A stretch of DNA of 64,000 nucleotides, from contig WFMF01000020.1 of the NCBI GenBank assembly GCA_011033025.1, forward strand, positions 372,001 through 436,000, written 5' to 3'. Position 1 is the stretch's first letter. Every line of letters begins with the position of its first letter. The notes below the pieces were generated by a model. That model was not told the origin of the DNA, did no database searches, and saw nothing but the letters and a program-made list of their open reading frames with translations. Shown here one piece after another: positions 46,930-57,480 of this stretch. Made by a program: the position numbers and the translations under genes. This stretch comes from Beroe forskalii (lineage: Eukaryota > Ctenophora > Nuda > Beroida > Beroidae).

Positions 46930-48617
46930 AGGACCATTACACTATAGAATCGATATCATCAATTTAAATTCTTGGTTATTTAATAATAACAAGCACTTTA
47001 ATTGATACACATTAGTGAAATCCCGAGCCCTCTACGTGATCTAATTCCGGAGATAGAGGCATGTAAATGTGTAACTCTGTATTCCGCTATGTGACGTCAT
47101 AAATGACTGATATCACATTACACGATGCGCTGCAACACCTCTGCTCACAATAAAAACACAGTGTAAAGCTGTGTAAAATGCTATTTTGTTTTGCTTGTGG
47201 AGTGTTTTGTTTACACTGATTAAACATTGTGGCTTAGATAACTACACTGATGCTCATTTCAGTTGATAATTAAGTATATAATTAATCAATTTTGTCTTAT
47301 TCTAATATTATCATTGTACTTTTGAAACACATTCAGAAGCTTCAAAGTTTTCCGCCTCTTGATGACTGATGAATACTGTGACCGAATCTTTGCAATCACA
47401 CATGCTGGCAAAATGTACCGTCGGTTCTTGCTAATAGATGATAACAAGTACAACACATACGTTTCGCAGGATTGTCGTATTGTGTCGCAGATGTGTCCTA
47501 TTTGTATCCTACTTGTGTAGCAGATGTGTTCTACTTGTGTCGCAAGTGTGTCAAAGGTGTGTTGCAGGTGTGTTGCAGGTGTGTCGTTCTTGTGTCCTAC
47601 TTGTGTCGCAAGTGTGTCGTACTTGTGTCCTACTTGTGTAGGAGTTGTGTCACAGGTATGTCATGTTGCAGGTGTGTCGTTCTTGTGTCTCGGGTGTATC
47701 TGCGACATCCACTCCTACAACTGTTTCAACAGTCTTAATTTACTATACTTATTGAAACATGGCTGATCGTATTGCAGCACCTTTGTACTGTTGTATGTAG
47801 ATAAAAATACTTTCCCAAGTCAACTGGATTTGGATAGACCATTGAGAACAACATCTAGATCTATCTTTAAAGCGATGCCAAATTGAAAACTTATCTTTAA
47901 TCCTGTGGTTGCATGATCACGTGCTAACAAAAATCATATTATGTTGAAAAACAGTACCTAATTTCTACGATATTATTACTTTCAAGAAGGATTGACCATG
48001 AATAACTTTCAGGAAGGACATAAATTTGCAATTGACTTATATTCATAATATGCCAGAGAACCTGAATTAAAAAGTTAAAACATTCCACTGCAAAACTGCT
48101 GCCCCTATTGCTGATCTTGTTCAGAGCAGAAATCCTGAAAAAGTTAATTAGCTATTTAAACAGCGCTAGAATAAGGGGCACTATTTCATATTTGTGCTCG
48201 CTGATGTTTCTTGTCACTGACTATGAATATGAACACATTGAAGGTTCGTTTTATGGTTTGTATTAAACTTATTCGGCATGATTTTACTATTATTCAACTT
48301 AAAATTTATAGACCGTTTCTAACTTGTACATATTGTATATGATATAAACAAAACAGGGCGGAACTGTACAATCATAAACAAGCAATGAAGACCAACACAT
48401 GTAAATACATGATATAGCGTAGTGTTACACATTCCTCTTCCTGGCGCGTGGTCAATAGTGACGTAGCAGCATGATCGAATTACGCACACTTAATATCGCT
48501 GTAACTCAGTGTAGAAAGCAGATAGAGAGCTCGGGTTTTCACTAATCTTAATTATTTGATGAAACAAAGTCGGTAGTTTGAATAAAATGGGGGACTTCAG
48601 TACAGTGTAATGGTCCT
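46930..48617. mobile_element. TTAA-flanked element, 1.69 kb (copy B only)
   Basis: The ends are AGGACCATTACACTATA and its inverse TACAGTGTAATGGTCCT, with TTAA on both sides (46926-46929 and 48618-48621). Copy A has a single ccattaaagcttg at this place, an intact empty site. A TTAA target fits piggyBac-like elements. No transposase frame is present. Inside, 47470-47705 is a GTGTCGCAGGTGTGTC-type minisatellite whose open frames are artefacts. Confidence 0.87.
47438..47705. repeat. TGTGTCGCA-type minisatellite inside the TTAA element
   Basis: Degenerate 10-15-bp units such as CTTGTGTCGCAAGTGTGTC. All three plus-strand frames stay open across it, so it produces spurious cysteine-rich frames. Confidence 0.85.
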
Positions 48618-48621
48618 TTAA

Positions 48622-49255
48622 AGCTTGACAACACTTCCTCACACAAATTTAAAAGGAATTCGATTTTAATAACGGAATCACTCTGTATTGCGGAACCGCT
48701 TTTTGTGCCAAGTAATAACTTACCTAATAATAATTATCATTGCTGCGTGGAGGCACATCGCGTCTCTGGGAGTATCGTGTTACCATGGCAGTGTTGTTAT
48801 GTTACCATGGCAACACCATGACAACGATGCCATGGTAATGATCTACTGGGTGACGTGTTGCTATAACGGGATTACTGAAAAACGCTACAGAAGTGAAGCT
48901 TAATGATTAGCGAGTGATAGGAGCTTTTTGACGAAAATTTTCCAATTTTAATTGATTTCATAGATATGGGTGATACATTTTACCAAATTGTTGAAGTGTC
49001 TAGCGAATAAAATTTATATTTCTCGATCACACGGGAACAAATTGTAAGGGAAACCCCAAGCTTTTGACGGAATGCATTCTCCATTTACCCATATATATTT
49101 ATGTATACCTACAATACATATGACATCGCGAAAGTTCATCAGAAAAATCTTATCACAAGCAAAGTTATTAAGCTTTACTTTCGTAGGGTTTCTTCTGACT
49201 CACCCAGTATCACCATGACAACACCTGCATCCTATAACCATGGTAACCTTTTCAG
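48622..49255 (+). other. Intron 6, copy B, after the insertion
   Basis: Matches 32557-33205 with small indels. No gene. Confidence 0.6.
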
Positions 49256-49363
49256 AGTGACGTGTGGAGTTTGGGCTGCGTTGTGTACGAGATGTGTACG
49301 ATGAAACACGCCTTCCGAGCCAGGGACTTCTCCGGTCTTGCTTACAAGATCTGCACGGGAAAG
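49256..49363 (+). CDS. NEK4: NEK4-like kinase, exon 7 (copy B)
   Basis: 108 nt encoding SDVWSLGCVVYEMCTMKHAF and RARDFSGLAYKICTGK, the same as copy A. The acceptor is aaccttttcag and the donor AAG|gtaggt, slightly weaker than copy A's gtaagt. Confidence 0.92.
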
Positions 49364-50694
49364 GTAGGTTTCCATTTTCTTTGAATTCTCTTCGTTATCA
49401 AAACAGTAAATGCTTTATCAGCTAAATGCTTTATCTGTGACATGTTAAGTGCTTCCAGAAGGACGTGCTGTAACCATTTCCTCGGCGCATTAGTGTGTTA
49501 GTGACGTATTTCTTATAACCCTCCCCTCTGATTGCGTTTCATGGCTTTTTAGGCTGTTCTGGAAGGATTTAACGCTCCAACATTTATATTGTATTATATC
49601 AGCTTCTCCTCAAACATTAGAACGTGCAAATCGCTTTCCTCGATTTATATTATCGCATACATGATAATGAAATACCACTGCCTATTATTATTCACTATTG
49701 CAATCACTAATCTGTATTGTTTCCTTTCCATTTTCCTGGGGGAAAGCCCTTTGTTCAATATAAGAGACATGGTGAGGATAGTCTAAAAGAGTAAAAGTGA
49801 AACTTTCTTACCATCTCTAACTTTCTAAAGTTCGGGTATTTGAAATTGACGCAGCGCTCTGTCAATCCACTGTGATCTCCTTCGTGCACGGTTATACCTG
49901 ACGTTTGGAACCTCAGATTCATTAAATTGTAATTAGTTAATTGTGATTATTTTATCGAAAGAAGAAAGGTATTAGTAAAGGCCAAAATAGGAATTTCTTT
50001 CACCTTACTCCATTGCATTTGATTGTTTTTGGTCCGAGTAAACAATATTCTACAGTTTCTGGGTTATTCACCACCTTGATTAATATCCTAGTGAACCATT
50101 CACAACCCATGAAAATGAACCACCATAAAACCATATAAATGTCATGTACTGTATGATTATTTGAGGGGTTATGTGTTTGATTTGACAGCATGTCATTGTC
50201 CACTAAGCCACTAGTTAGGATGTAGTATGATTTGATAAACAGTTAGCTAGAGTGTGTGATAAAATCACACATCTATTGGAGTGTATAGTCATGAATCTAA
50301 TCACATATTCTAAGATTTAAGCGCTTCAGGAAACTCCGGAGAACTGAGGCAGTCATTTCCGAATTTGTGTAAAATATATTTGTTTTCGAGTTTGGGCAAA
50401 ATTTGTCCATCAAAAATCTTAAATGTTAAAGGGTTAAAGAGATAAACACAATTAAAACCTTGGGTTTGAGCTATTTTGTAGTCACAAGGGGAACGGAAAT
50501 GTCTGAAATCTTACCAACTGCCGTAGTTAGATAATTCTAAAGCGTGTAATGCAAAACTGGTTTTTCCGTGATGTTTGAATACCATATTCATAACACTTGA
50601 AAATATGAAGTAAGAATAGAAGAAAATGGCACGTTGCCAACATTGTTATGCCATGAAAACGGTAGGTACCGTTCGAGGGCTGACTTTCTGAGTT
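49364..50694 (+). other. Intron 7, copy B, unique part
   Basis: Matches 33314-34674 with short indels. No gene. Confidence 0.6.
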
Positions 50695-50862
50695 CTTACA
50701 CTCAGTATTCAAACTCAGTATATGCGCTGAGTATTCAGTATTTACACTCAGTATTTACACTCAACACTTACACTCAGCTCTTACACTCAGTACTTACACT
50801 CAGTACTCAGTATTTACACTCAGCACTTACACTCAGTACTTACACTCAGTACTCAGTATTTT
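50695..50862. repeat. ACTCAGTAYTTAC minisatellite, copy B
   Basis: Counterpart of 34675-34858 with a different unit composition. Confidence 0.9.
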
Positions 50863-51384
50863 CACCCAATTTACACAATACACACACTTGGCCCCGTATA
50901 AGCTGCTCACAGGCTCATGACTTATAAAAGAAACCAGTGTAATTGCTTCCTATTCAATGACCTCCGTGCATTTTCACTATGCCTTTTAAATGACAATTTA
51001 CTTATTATCGTTGACCATTGGATCCTCTCGGATATTATCGACCTATCTTCGAACATAGAGCATTTCGCATGTTACTCGCAGTAGCGCGCGGGGCTCAAAT
51101 TAGGGGCTTTTGCGCGCGCGCATTATTTTGAATTGAGCAGAATTGAATAATTTACTAACGAATCTGATCTGACGTAACCTGCTGATGACGAAATGGCAAA
51201 CACGGCACAAGAAGACAGCCACACCTTAAAAGAAGTGCATTTTCAAAGAGTCTTTGATAAACTAATTTTCATGCGGTCTCTATAGTATCGATCTGGCAGT
51301 TTCAATTATTAGGGGTTTTAGCGACAGAATCTTTTTAGGGTGAATCCTTTACAGAGGCAGTTCATGTAACGACTAACAGCTTAA
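50863..51384 (+). other. Intron 7, copy B, before the second insertion
   Basis: Unique intron matching 34859-35390. No gene seen. Confidence 0.6.
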
Positions 51385-51914
51385 AGGGATGGTATAGTTT
51401 TGGGCCCAAAAATAGATTTTGTTAATTTTAGCCTGAATGTTACCGAAATATCATATAAACAAGTATGTGATATGTTTCATTCCACAATATGCGCCCTGTG
51501 ACCACTAATTAATAGATTTGTAACGGAAAATTTATCATACATTATACATAACCGCAAGCCGAGAAGGCATAGGGTCCACTTTTCAATATAGCCTAAGGTG
51601 ATATCGCGCTCATTAATTGCATCATTGTGGCGGAACCACAAATGTGTATACAAAAAAATAATATTCGGTATGTCCATAATTGATTGGAGAACCATAATCC
51701 ATACATAATTATTGTCAAAAACCAATGAGTTTCACATGATAACCTCTTAACATCCATGTGCCTTTTCAGGGCAAATATTACAGCCTTAATTGAGTTATTA
51801 CAGGGCGTGTTTGTACAAACAAACGTTTAGAACCTTATTAGAGGTCATGAAGTAGTTATTTTTACCGGAATAAGATAAAATTAGAAATTTGCATCTGAAA
51901 ACTTTACCATCCCT
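51385..51914. mobile_element. TTAA-flanked MITE, 530 bp (copy B only)
   Basis: The ends are AGGGATGGTATAGTTTT and the inverse of AGGGATGGTAAAGTTTT, with TTAA on each side (51381-51384 and 51915-51918). Copy A has the uninterrupted cagcttaattctc. The 82-codon minus frame inside shows no transposase motif. It is the same target class as the 46930 element but a different family. Confidence 0.88.
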
Positions 51915-51918
51915 TTAA

Positions 51919-52580
51919 TTCTCTTTATTATCTTTAATGTGATGACTGATGGATGATATTCAATGACTCAGAATCTCATGTGTTCGTGGATCCATGGCAA
52001 AACCCCAAGCGGCGTCCAACTATCAATGTTTAAGCATTGTGTAAGCGTATTGACACATGTCACGTCTGATTGATCGTGTGGCGAATAGAAGCTTCGTCAG
52101 TGCGACATGCTGTGTTAATGTGCACTAATGTGCACGCTGAATCAGCAGATTAATGCGGTGCTACTCATGAATGGAGATGGATTGTGTGAGTTTTTCACAG
52201 CCACTCATGTGTGTATTAATAGATATTTATGTTATCTGACATATGCACATAAGTGGTAAAGTTATTTCTCACTAGACAACGCCTAAATTAGAAAGTATCT
52301 ACTACAAACTACAAATAAATGTAGTATACAATACAATAGAAATATCTACAATGTCAGACATTAAATCATATGGAAAATCAGATGGAAAATCATATGGAAA
52401 ATCATAAATATAAAAATAAATCATAAACATAAATTAAAGTTTATCATTTAAGTTTTTCTAAGTGAACCGGAATGTACTTAGGTGTATGGAAGACCGAGTA
52501 ATCAGGTTGTGCTGAAACATAACTTATAAAAGTGAGATAGGTAACTGAAAATATGCACCATCCTTGGTCGCTCGAGACTT
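51919..52580 (+). other. Intron 7, copy B, after the second insertion
   Basis: Matches 35391-36060, including the atggaaaatcat short repeat near 52365-52408. No gene. Confidence 0.6.
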
Positions 52581-52700
52581 GTATGTGCCGATTAGTTAGG
52601 ATATGTTCCGGGGTATGTACCACGGAACATGTTCTTACTAATCGGCACATACCGCGGTACGTACCGCGATACGTACCGCAGTATGTGCCGACTAGTTGGG
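52581..52700. repeat. Hairpin-forming inverted repeats (expanded in copy B)
   Basis: TATGTGCCGATTAGTTAGGA near 52581 is matched inversely by tactaatcggcacata near 52636-52651, giving an approximately 29-bp-armed hairpin. A second palindromic run, accgcggtacgtaccgcg, follows, and then cgcagtatgtgccga. Copy A (near 36058-36110) has only the first arm, so roughly 115 bp differ between copies. Confidence 0.75.
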
Positions 52701-52894
52701 GTCTAAATATAATGGCGCCTGCTAGAGGTATATAATATTATAATATTCATATTATTGGATCTATTAGGGAAGTGGGGAGTTTACCAATGATCTATCTTTG
52801 GGGAATCGTAGGCTGAAGATATTCCGGGTGAATTTGGCAAATGAACTGATGCAATCTGGTTGAAAGAGGTAGTTTTTGGGTGTCCCACAATGAA

Positions 52895-53335
52895 CGTATC
52901 TAATTCTTGTAACCCCATTTACCTATCTTACTCTTGTATGTTTGTATCCCCCTTTAACCTCTCCATCTCTTGTAACCCCCTTTAACCCCTGTATCTCTTG
53001 TAACCCCCTTTAACCCCTCTATCTCTTGTAACCCCCTTTAACCCCTGTATCTCTTGTAACCCCCTTTAACCCCTGTATCTCTTGTAACCCCCTTTAACCC
53101 CTCTATCTCTTGTAACCCCCTTTAACCACTCTATCTCTTGTAACCCCCTTTAACCCCTCTATCTCTTGTAACCCCTTTAACCCCTCTAACTCTTGTAACC
53201 CCCTTTAACCCCTCTAACTCTTGTAACCCCCTTTAACCCCTCTAACTCTTGTAACCCCTTTTAACCACTCTAACTCTTGTAACCCCCTTTAACCCCTCTT
53301 ACTCTTGTAACCCCATTTAACCCCTCTAATTGGCT
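52895..53335 (+). repeat. 28-bp pyrimidine-rich minisatellite (array B)
   Basis: About 15 units of the TTTAACCCCTCTAACTCTTG family ending 21 bp before the exon-8 acceptor. The hAT-like insertion of copy A is absent here. Confidence 0.93.
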
Positions 53336-53355
53336 AATCCCCTGGCATCACTCAG

Positions 53356-53507
53356 GTGCCACCTCTACCGGAACACTACTCAACAGAGCTTAGTTCTCTC
53401 ATGTCTTCCATGCTGGAGCAAGAGCCGGAGGATAGACCCACTGTCTCGGATATTCTGCATCAGAAATTCATCAGAGCCTACATCCAGATATTCATCAAAC
53501 GTAACAG
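53356..53507 (+). CDS. NEK4: NEK4-like kinase, exon 8 (copy B)
   Basis: 152 nt after gcatcactcag, ending AAC AG|gttagg in phase 2. It encodes the same end of the kinase domain as copy A: VPPLPEHYSTELSSLMSSML then EQEPEDRPTVSDIL and HQKFIRAYIQIFIKRN. Confidence 0.92.
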
Positions 53508-53679
53508 GTTAGGGAGCATTATATGTATGTGTTACTAATCAGATGGGAGCTGAAGTTTACCGAATATTGCACGATCGATTTAACTTATAAGCTGAAATAA
53601 GTTGAAATATTTGAATTACAATCTTTCCTTACTTTGTTAGAATTATGTTCAACAATTTTACCAACATTGCCTCTATCAG
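53508..53679 (+). other. Intron 8, copy B
   Basis: 172-bp intron ending gcctctatcag. The ATG at 53645 lies inside it. Confidence 0.8.
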
Positions 53680-55026
53680 GGTTAGTTCCGGCAAAGGAAA
53701 GGACGCCAAAGAGACCCCTAAGCAAAGGAACTCTAATAGCAACTCCTCAAACCCTGAAATCCCCACGAAGCTAGAAAAATCTTCCAAATCTGAGAAGTCC
53801 GTTACCGCTGAGAGACCCCCAAAGGCAGAAACCCCTGCTGAGAATCACTGTGAGAGTGAGTGTAGACACGGAGTGAAGTCAGCGAGCCCCTCCTTGCCTC
53901 CTCGTCAAGAGGGGAGACACCTCCCAGAGCACTACCCTCACATCAGAAACCAGTCCAAACGCAGCACCGCAGTGGACAGCAAGCAGGACAGCGAGGAGAC
54001 AGACACCAAACCTTCCAGCAAACGACTCTCCAACTCCAACCACCTCTCACTCATCCCTTCAGTCGTAGATCTGCTGAAGAATGAGGATAACAAGACTGCT
54101 GACAACGTGGAGTCAGCCTTTACCCGTGTGGATTCCAAGCGGAGACTCTCCAAGGAGAAGTTCGAGGAGCCTCCCCCAGTCTCCCAGATAAGCAGTGCCC
54201 GGAAGAGGAGGATAGAGGATAAGAGGAAGAGGAGCAGGTCTTCTGACAGGAACAGTCCTGACCCTTTCTCCTCCTCTAGTTCAGGCTCTCCTAGTCCTAC
54301 TCTGGACATAACGGAAGGGAAAGGGGTGTGTCAAAATGTGGGAGTCTTGCTGCAAGATGAAAAGGGAAAAGCTTCCCATGCTCCTTCATCAAGACCACAA
54401 AGTCCAAACTTTCCCAACAGACCTCCTAGCCCCAGTAGCCGTCCACCCAGCCCCGTTCAAAGACCTCCCAGCCCGAACCAAAGACCTCCCAGCCCCATTC
54501 AAAGACCTCCCAGCCCGAACCAAAGACCACCCAGTCCTGGAACTAAGGCGTCCAATGCGAGCCAGCGACCACCCCGACCTACTCACAGAACGTCCAGTCC
54601 GTGTCGTCGGACCCCCAGTCCGGGTCAGAGATCCAGCAGTCCTAGCAGGGCCTCCGACAACGCTGTCTTCAGGAACGGGAGTCCGGTGAGGTCTTCGAAC
54701 TCTGGGCAGCTCTTCCGCCGTCCGGAAAGCCCGACTGTTGCCGAAAAGGAGAAAACCCCCGCAGGACGGCCCGAGAGTCCTGTACAGCCAGCAGGTCCAG
54801 GAGTCCCTCAACTCCCCATTAGATCGAATAGTCCGAGTCCTTCCATCAGATCGGATAACCCTGTGAAGAGTAGCAACCCTGGGGGTTTGCCTCCTGGCAA
54901 CCCGCCAAGCCCGCAAGTTAGAAGGAAGTCCGGTGTAAAGTCTTCTGCTCCCGCAGGCCCCTTCAAGGGCAGACCACTGCCCCCTACCCCCCGAAGTGTG
55001 AGGCACGAGAGAAGGACCAAATCACT
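53680..55026 (+). CDS. NEK4: NEK4-like kinase, exon 9 (Ser/Pro-rich regulatory tail)
   Basis: 1347 nt encode about residues 271-719. The first base completes an Arg codon, then VSSGKGKDAKETPKQR follows. The tail is low complexity, with a Ser/Asn/Lys-rich start, a bipartite-looking basic patch RKRRIEDKRKRSRSS (about residues 445-460, possible nuclear localisation), an acidic run and a tract of six or more RPPSPxQ repeats (about 518-556). TPSP, SSSP and PxSP motifs follow, suited to proline-directed phosphorylation. It ends KSL, split by CT|gtgagt. Long disordered tails are usual for NEK1/NEK4 but the sequence itself is not conserved. The frame at 53645 starts upstream in the intron. The true exon starts after tctatcag. 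Confidence 0.85.
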
Positions 55027-55190
55027 GTGAGTGGGTCCGGGGCTTGAGATTGGGGTTTGTTTGAGATAGGAATAGGGTTCACTTTGATCACAGTTTCATG
55101 CATTTGTTGCGACATATTATTATGAGTTAGATAATTCTCCATACTTTCATTCACTGAGCTGTATTACTCTTCTAAGTACCGCTCTTGCAG
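55027..55190 (+). other. Intron 9
   Basis: 164-bp intron from gtgagt to gctcttgcag. Confidence 0.85.
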
Positions 55191-55392
55191 GACTGACGAT
55201 GTGAAACTTGTTGACTTCGTGGAAGCAGCTCTGTCCACTGTTGAGAAGGACCCTCTTGCGAGTTCAGAGATCTGCCCAGCTGCGGATGAGACTTCTCTCA
55301 TCGAACCTGATGGGAGCCTGGGAGCCAGGAGTAAAGGATTCTCAGGAAGTCAGGAGATACCAGGATCAAAGGAGGGGGTGAAGACTCCACAG
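55191..55392 (+). CDS. NEK4: NEK4-like kinase, exon 10
   Basis: 202 nt between gctcttgcag and CAG|gtaatt. It completes Leu (CT|G), then encodes TDDVKLVDFVEAALSTVEKD, PLASSEICPAADETSL and a segment ending GVKTPQ (about residues 720-787). It is acidic at first with a short amphipathic helix (VDFVEAAL). It ends in phase 0. I recognise no domain. It is assigned to the gene by phase and spacing. Confidence 0.8.
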
Positions 55393-55574
55393 GTAATTCA
55401 AATTGCTTCTCATCGACCAATAAACTTGCGCTCTGATTGGGCAATGTGCATTGGGCAATGTGCACACACCCACTGGTGCAGGTGTCTAGACTGCGGAGTC
55501 TAGACTTCCCACTATCTCTGCTGACCCGCTTCAATGCGTATATTTACCTATGTTGAACACACCCCCTGTTGCAG
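55393..55574 (+). other. Intron 10, with a decoy copy of the exon-11 acceptor
   Basis: At 55463-55500 the intron carries cacccactggtgcag followed by gtgtctagactgcggagtc, an almost exact copy of the acceptor and first 19 bases of exon 11 (55556-55593). Using it would give VSRLRSLDFPLSLLTRFN and a stop soon after. A second short duplication (ttgggcaatgtgca) lies just before it. Confidence 0.85.
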
Positions 55575-55694
55575 GTGTCTAGACTGCGGAGTCGGCTGGA
55601 GAAGCTCAGGGACCAAGTGTTGCCGTGTGTGAGCAGGGATGTACTGGAGAAGGCTTACCGAGTCCTGGATGAGAGCGATCCGGACAAAGTGCAG
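55575..55694 (+). CDS. NEK4: NEK4-like kinase, exon 11 (C-terminal helices)
   Basis: 120 nt between ccctgttgcag and CAG|gtgggt, phase 0 at both ends. It encodes VSRLRSRLEKLRDQVLPCVS and RDVLEKAYRVLDESDPDKVQ (about 788-827). The L-R-x-x-L-E...F/V...Y-x-x-L pattern resembles the small helical domain at the C-terminus of NEK1/NEK4-type kinases, by recollection only. It should be followed by an exon carrying an L-L-G motif, which the next array supplies. Confidence 0.82.
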
Positions 55695-56689
55695 GTGGGT
55701 TCTTTCTGGGGTTTTATGTGCGGGGGAATGAAGTGCTTTTAATTCCTGTCCGTTTCATCGGGTTGATTCCAAACTGCGTGAAAAATGTATTTGATTGTTA
55801 TGGGGTCCTTCACATATTACTACGTAATCGATTGATTATGTATAGGGAGGGAGGCAATAGTAGGCGTGGTCCAAAATACCCAAAATGTTGGTGATAGAAC
55901 TTAGAAATTGGTTGTAAAAAAGTAAAAAGCATTGGGTTAGATTATAATCATGCCTCAGTTTATCAGCTACTTTCGAATCAATTTTTACCAATTTCTTTTA
56001 TTATAGTTCCCACGGTCAAAAAAGGGCGTGGCCACCCTGAGGTTTCCGGAGGTCGAAAATTTGAATAACTTTGGCGTTAATATGACCATGGTTACAGATG
56101 GGAACCATTGAGTGATTTTAAAGTTTTAAGATGGGCTGGTGTACACTGTTATATGTGAAAGGCCTCATATTAGTGTGGACTTGTGGTCTGTAATTTGCAA
56201 TTGCGTATTAATGATCTTTTCTTTTCAAATTTGTGTAAATTCCAATGTAATTTTAAGTGTGACAATTGCCATTAACCAAGAAAATGAAAGCTCATGTGAG
56301 ATTGACAAGCCCCTTCCCTCCTCAGTTTTATAGGAACCGTAGGAAGTACCTGAGGGTATTGAGAAGGTACTTTGCTGCAGTCTTCTAGCTAGCCCTATGT
56401 GAAGCACTATGTGGTGTCACGACCTTCAGTTGCGCGGCGTCTCAACGTGCCATGTGCTTTCTGCGGCGCGTGATGACAGAGCGCAAAATTTAGTTTACTA
56501 CGCGCAAACCATTAGAAAATAATTATAAAAAGCTCGGGTTACGCGCTGCAAAAGTTCATTGCGCGTCGCTATGTGCCCGACTGAAGGCCGGGACACCACT
56601 GTCATATAACCCTCTAGTTTTTTCTGCCTTCTCCTGAGTTTAAACTATGTAATCTCTTTATGTTTCTGGTATATGGCTATGTGTCCCAT
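55695..56689 (+). other. Intron 11, first part
   Basis: Near 55803-55840 there is a truncated end of the Harbinger-like family (cttcacatattac, tacgtaatc). Around 56430-56590 the sequence is richer in gcgc words. No gene. Confidence 0.5.
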
Positions 56690-56853
56690 ATAACTCTGGC
56701 TGAGTAACGTCACAGACCAAAAACCTCAATCTTTTTGTATCCTAACCCTAAACCCTTACCCCAACCATAACCCTAACCTTGATCCTTTCTCTACACCTAA
56801 CAAATTCTAATTCTGATCCTAACCCTAACCCTTAGAACGCTTGATGCGCTTGA
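56690..56853 (-). repeat. Inverted copy of the telomere-word dispersed repeat
   Basis: The order tcccatat, gtaacgtcacagacc, tttttgtatcctaaccctaa, a run of CCTAA/ACCCTA words and then cgcttgatgcg is the inverse of 5865-6033. Confidence 0.75.
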
Positions 56854-56859
56854 ATGTAT

Positions 56860-57480
56860 TTTTTCCTGTTCCCAATCGCGTTTTTGTTTTACAAAAAGGC
56901 ATTGAGAAAAGGTTAGCAGAGATCGTGTTTTGTGGGGTCTGTGTGTATACTACCTTTACGCGTACTGTTAAATCTGAAATAGGTGGTGTGATCCGATTTG
57001 GTATGCGTGTACGTATGCTCCATTTTCAAGCATTCAGCTGCTCCTTTATAATATCACTCGCGTCAATATAGCTTGGTGTAGTGGTATCCTGTACAGTGCA
57101 CTGCAGCTTGCTTACAGGTATTCCAGTTCAATGCTCTGTCCATCCTAATGCTGAAACTAGGAGATTGCTTCTTTTCAACTACTTCATTATTCTTCAATTT
57201 CACCAAACTTGTCAATGACAAGAGGTGCATGAATGTTCATCGATTTTCTTGAAATTTCCATCAAATTTTGATTGAGTTTCAATCAAATTTTAACATTTTT
57301 TCTTTCAAACAGGAGACAATTCACAATGTGCAATTTGAGTTTGATCAATGTACGATTATTGACCTTAGCAATTGAGCTGAGGAAAGTAAGAGATGAAATT
57401 TTGCCCTGGTACCTGAATCCTGATGAATCTTCTATCTTGGTTAGTAAATCATTCTCTTCAAGTTGGCAAGGTTGATCTTA
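56860..57480 (+). repeat. Dispersed repeat with tRNA-like Pol III boxes, copy 1
   Basis: It opens cccaatcgcgtttttgtttt, acaaaaaggcattgag and agcagagatcgtg, continues gtgtatactacctttacgcg and a tcctttataatatca block, and then has a box-A-like tggtgtagtgg (57074-57084) and a box-B-like gttcaatgc (57126-57134) about 42 bp apart. The second half is AT-rich. The second copy at 58086-58750 follows the same order. It may be a tRNA-derived SINE or a larger element that captured one. No clover-leaf with paired acceptor stem could be drawn. Confidence 0.55.

Larger units (their letters stand above)
40210..54965 (+). repeat. Tandem segmental copy B (exons 4-9)
   Basis: Second copy of the segment that begins in the exon-3 array. 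It carries clean exons 4-9, and the gene continues through exons 10-12 beyond it. Two TTAA-flanked insertions (46930-48617 and 51385-51914) are absent from copy A. Unit numbers of all minisatellites differ between copies. Confidence 0.9.

Noticed and set aside
47438..47766. Cysteine-rich secreted protein
   Set aside because: All three frames are open across a TGTGTC minisatellite inside a transposon.
53645..53679. ATG 53645 as start of a separate 461-residue protein
   Set aside because: The first codons lie in intron 8 before a good acceptor, and phase joins the rest to kinase exon 8.
54389..55006. 205-codon minus-strand frame
   Set aside because: It is a shadow of the GC-rich, proline-rich exon 9 on the plus strand.
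57065..57150. Functional tRNA gene
   Set aside because: Box-like motifs exist but no acceptor or anticodon stem pairs, so it is at most tRNA-derived.
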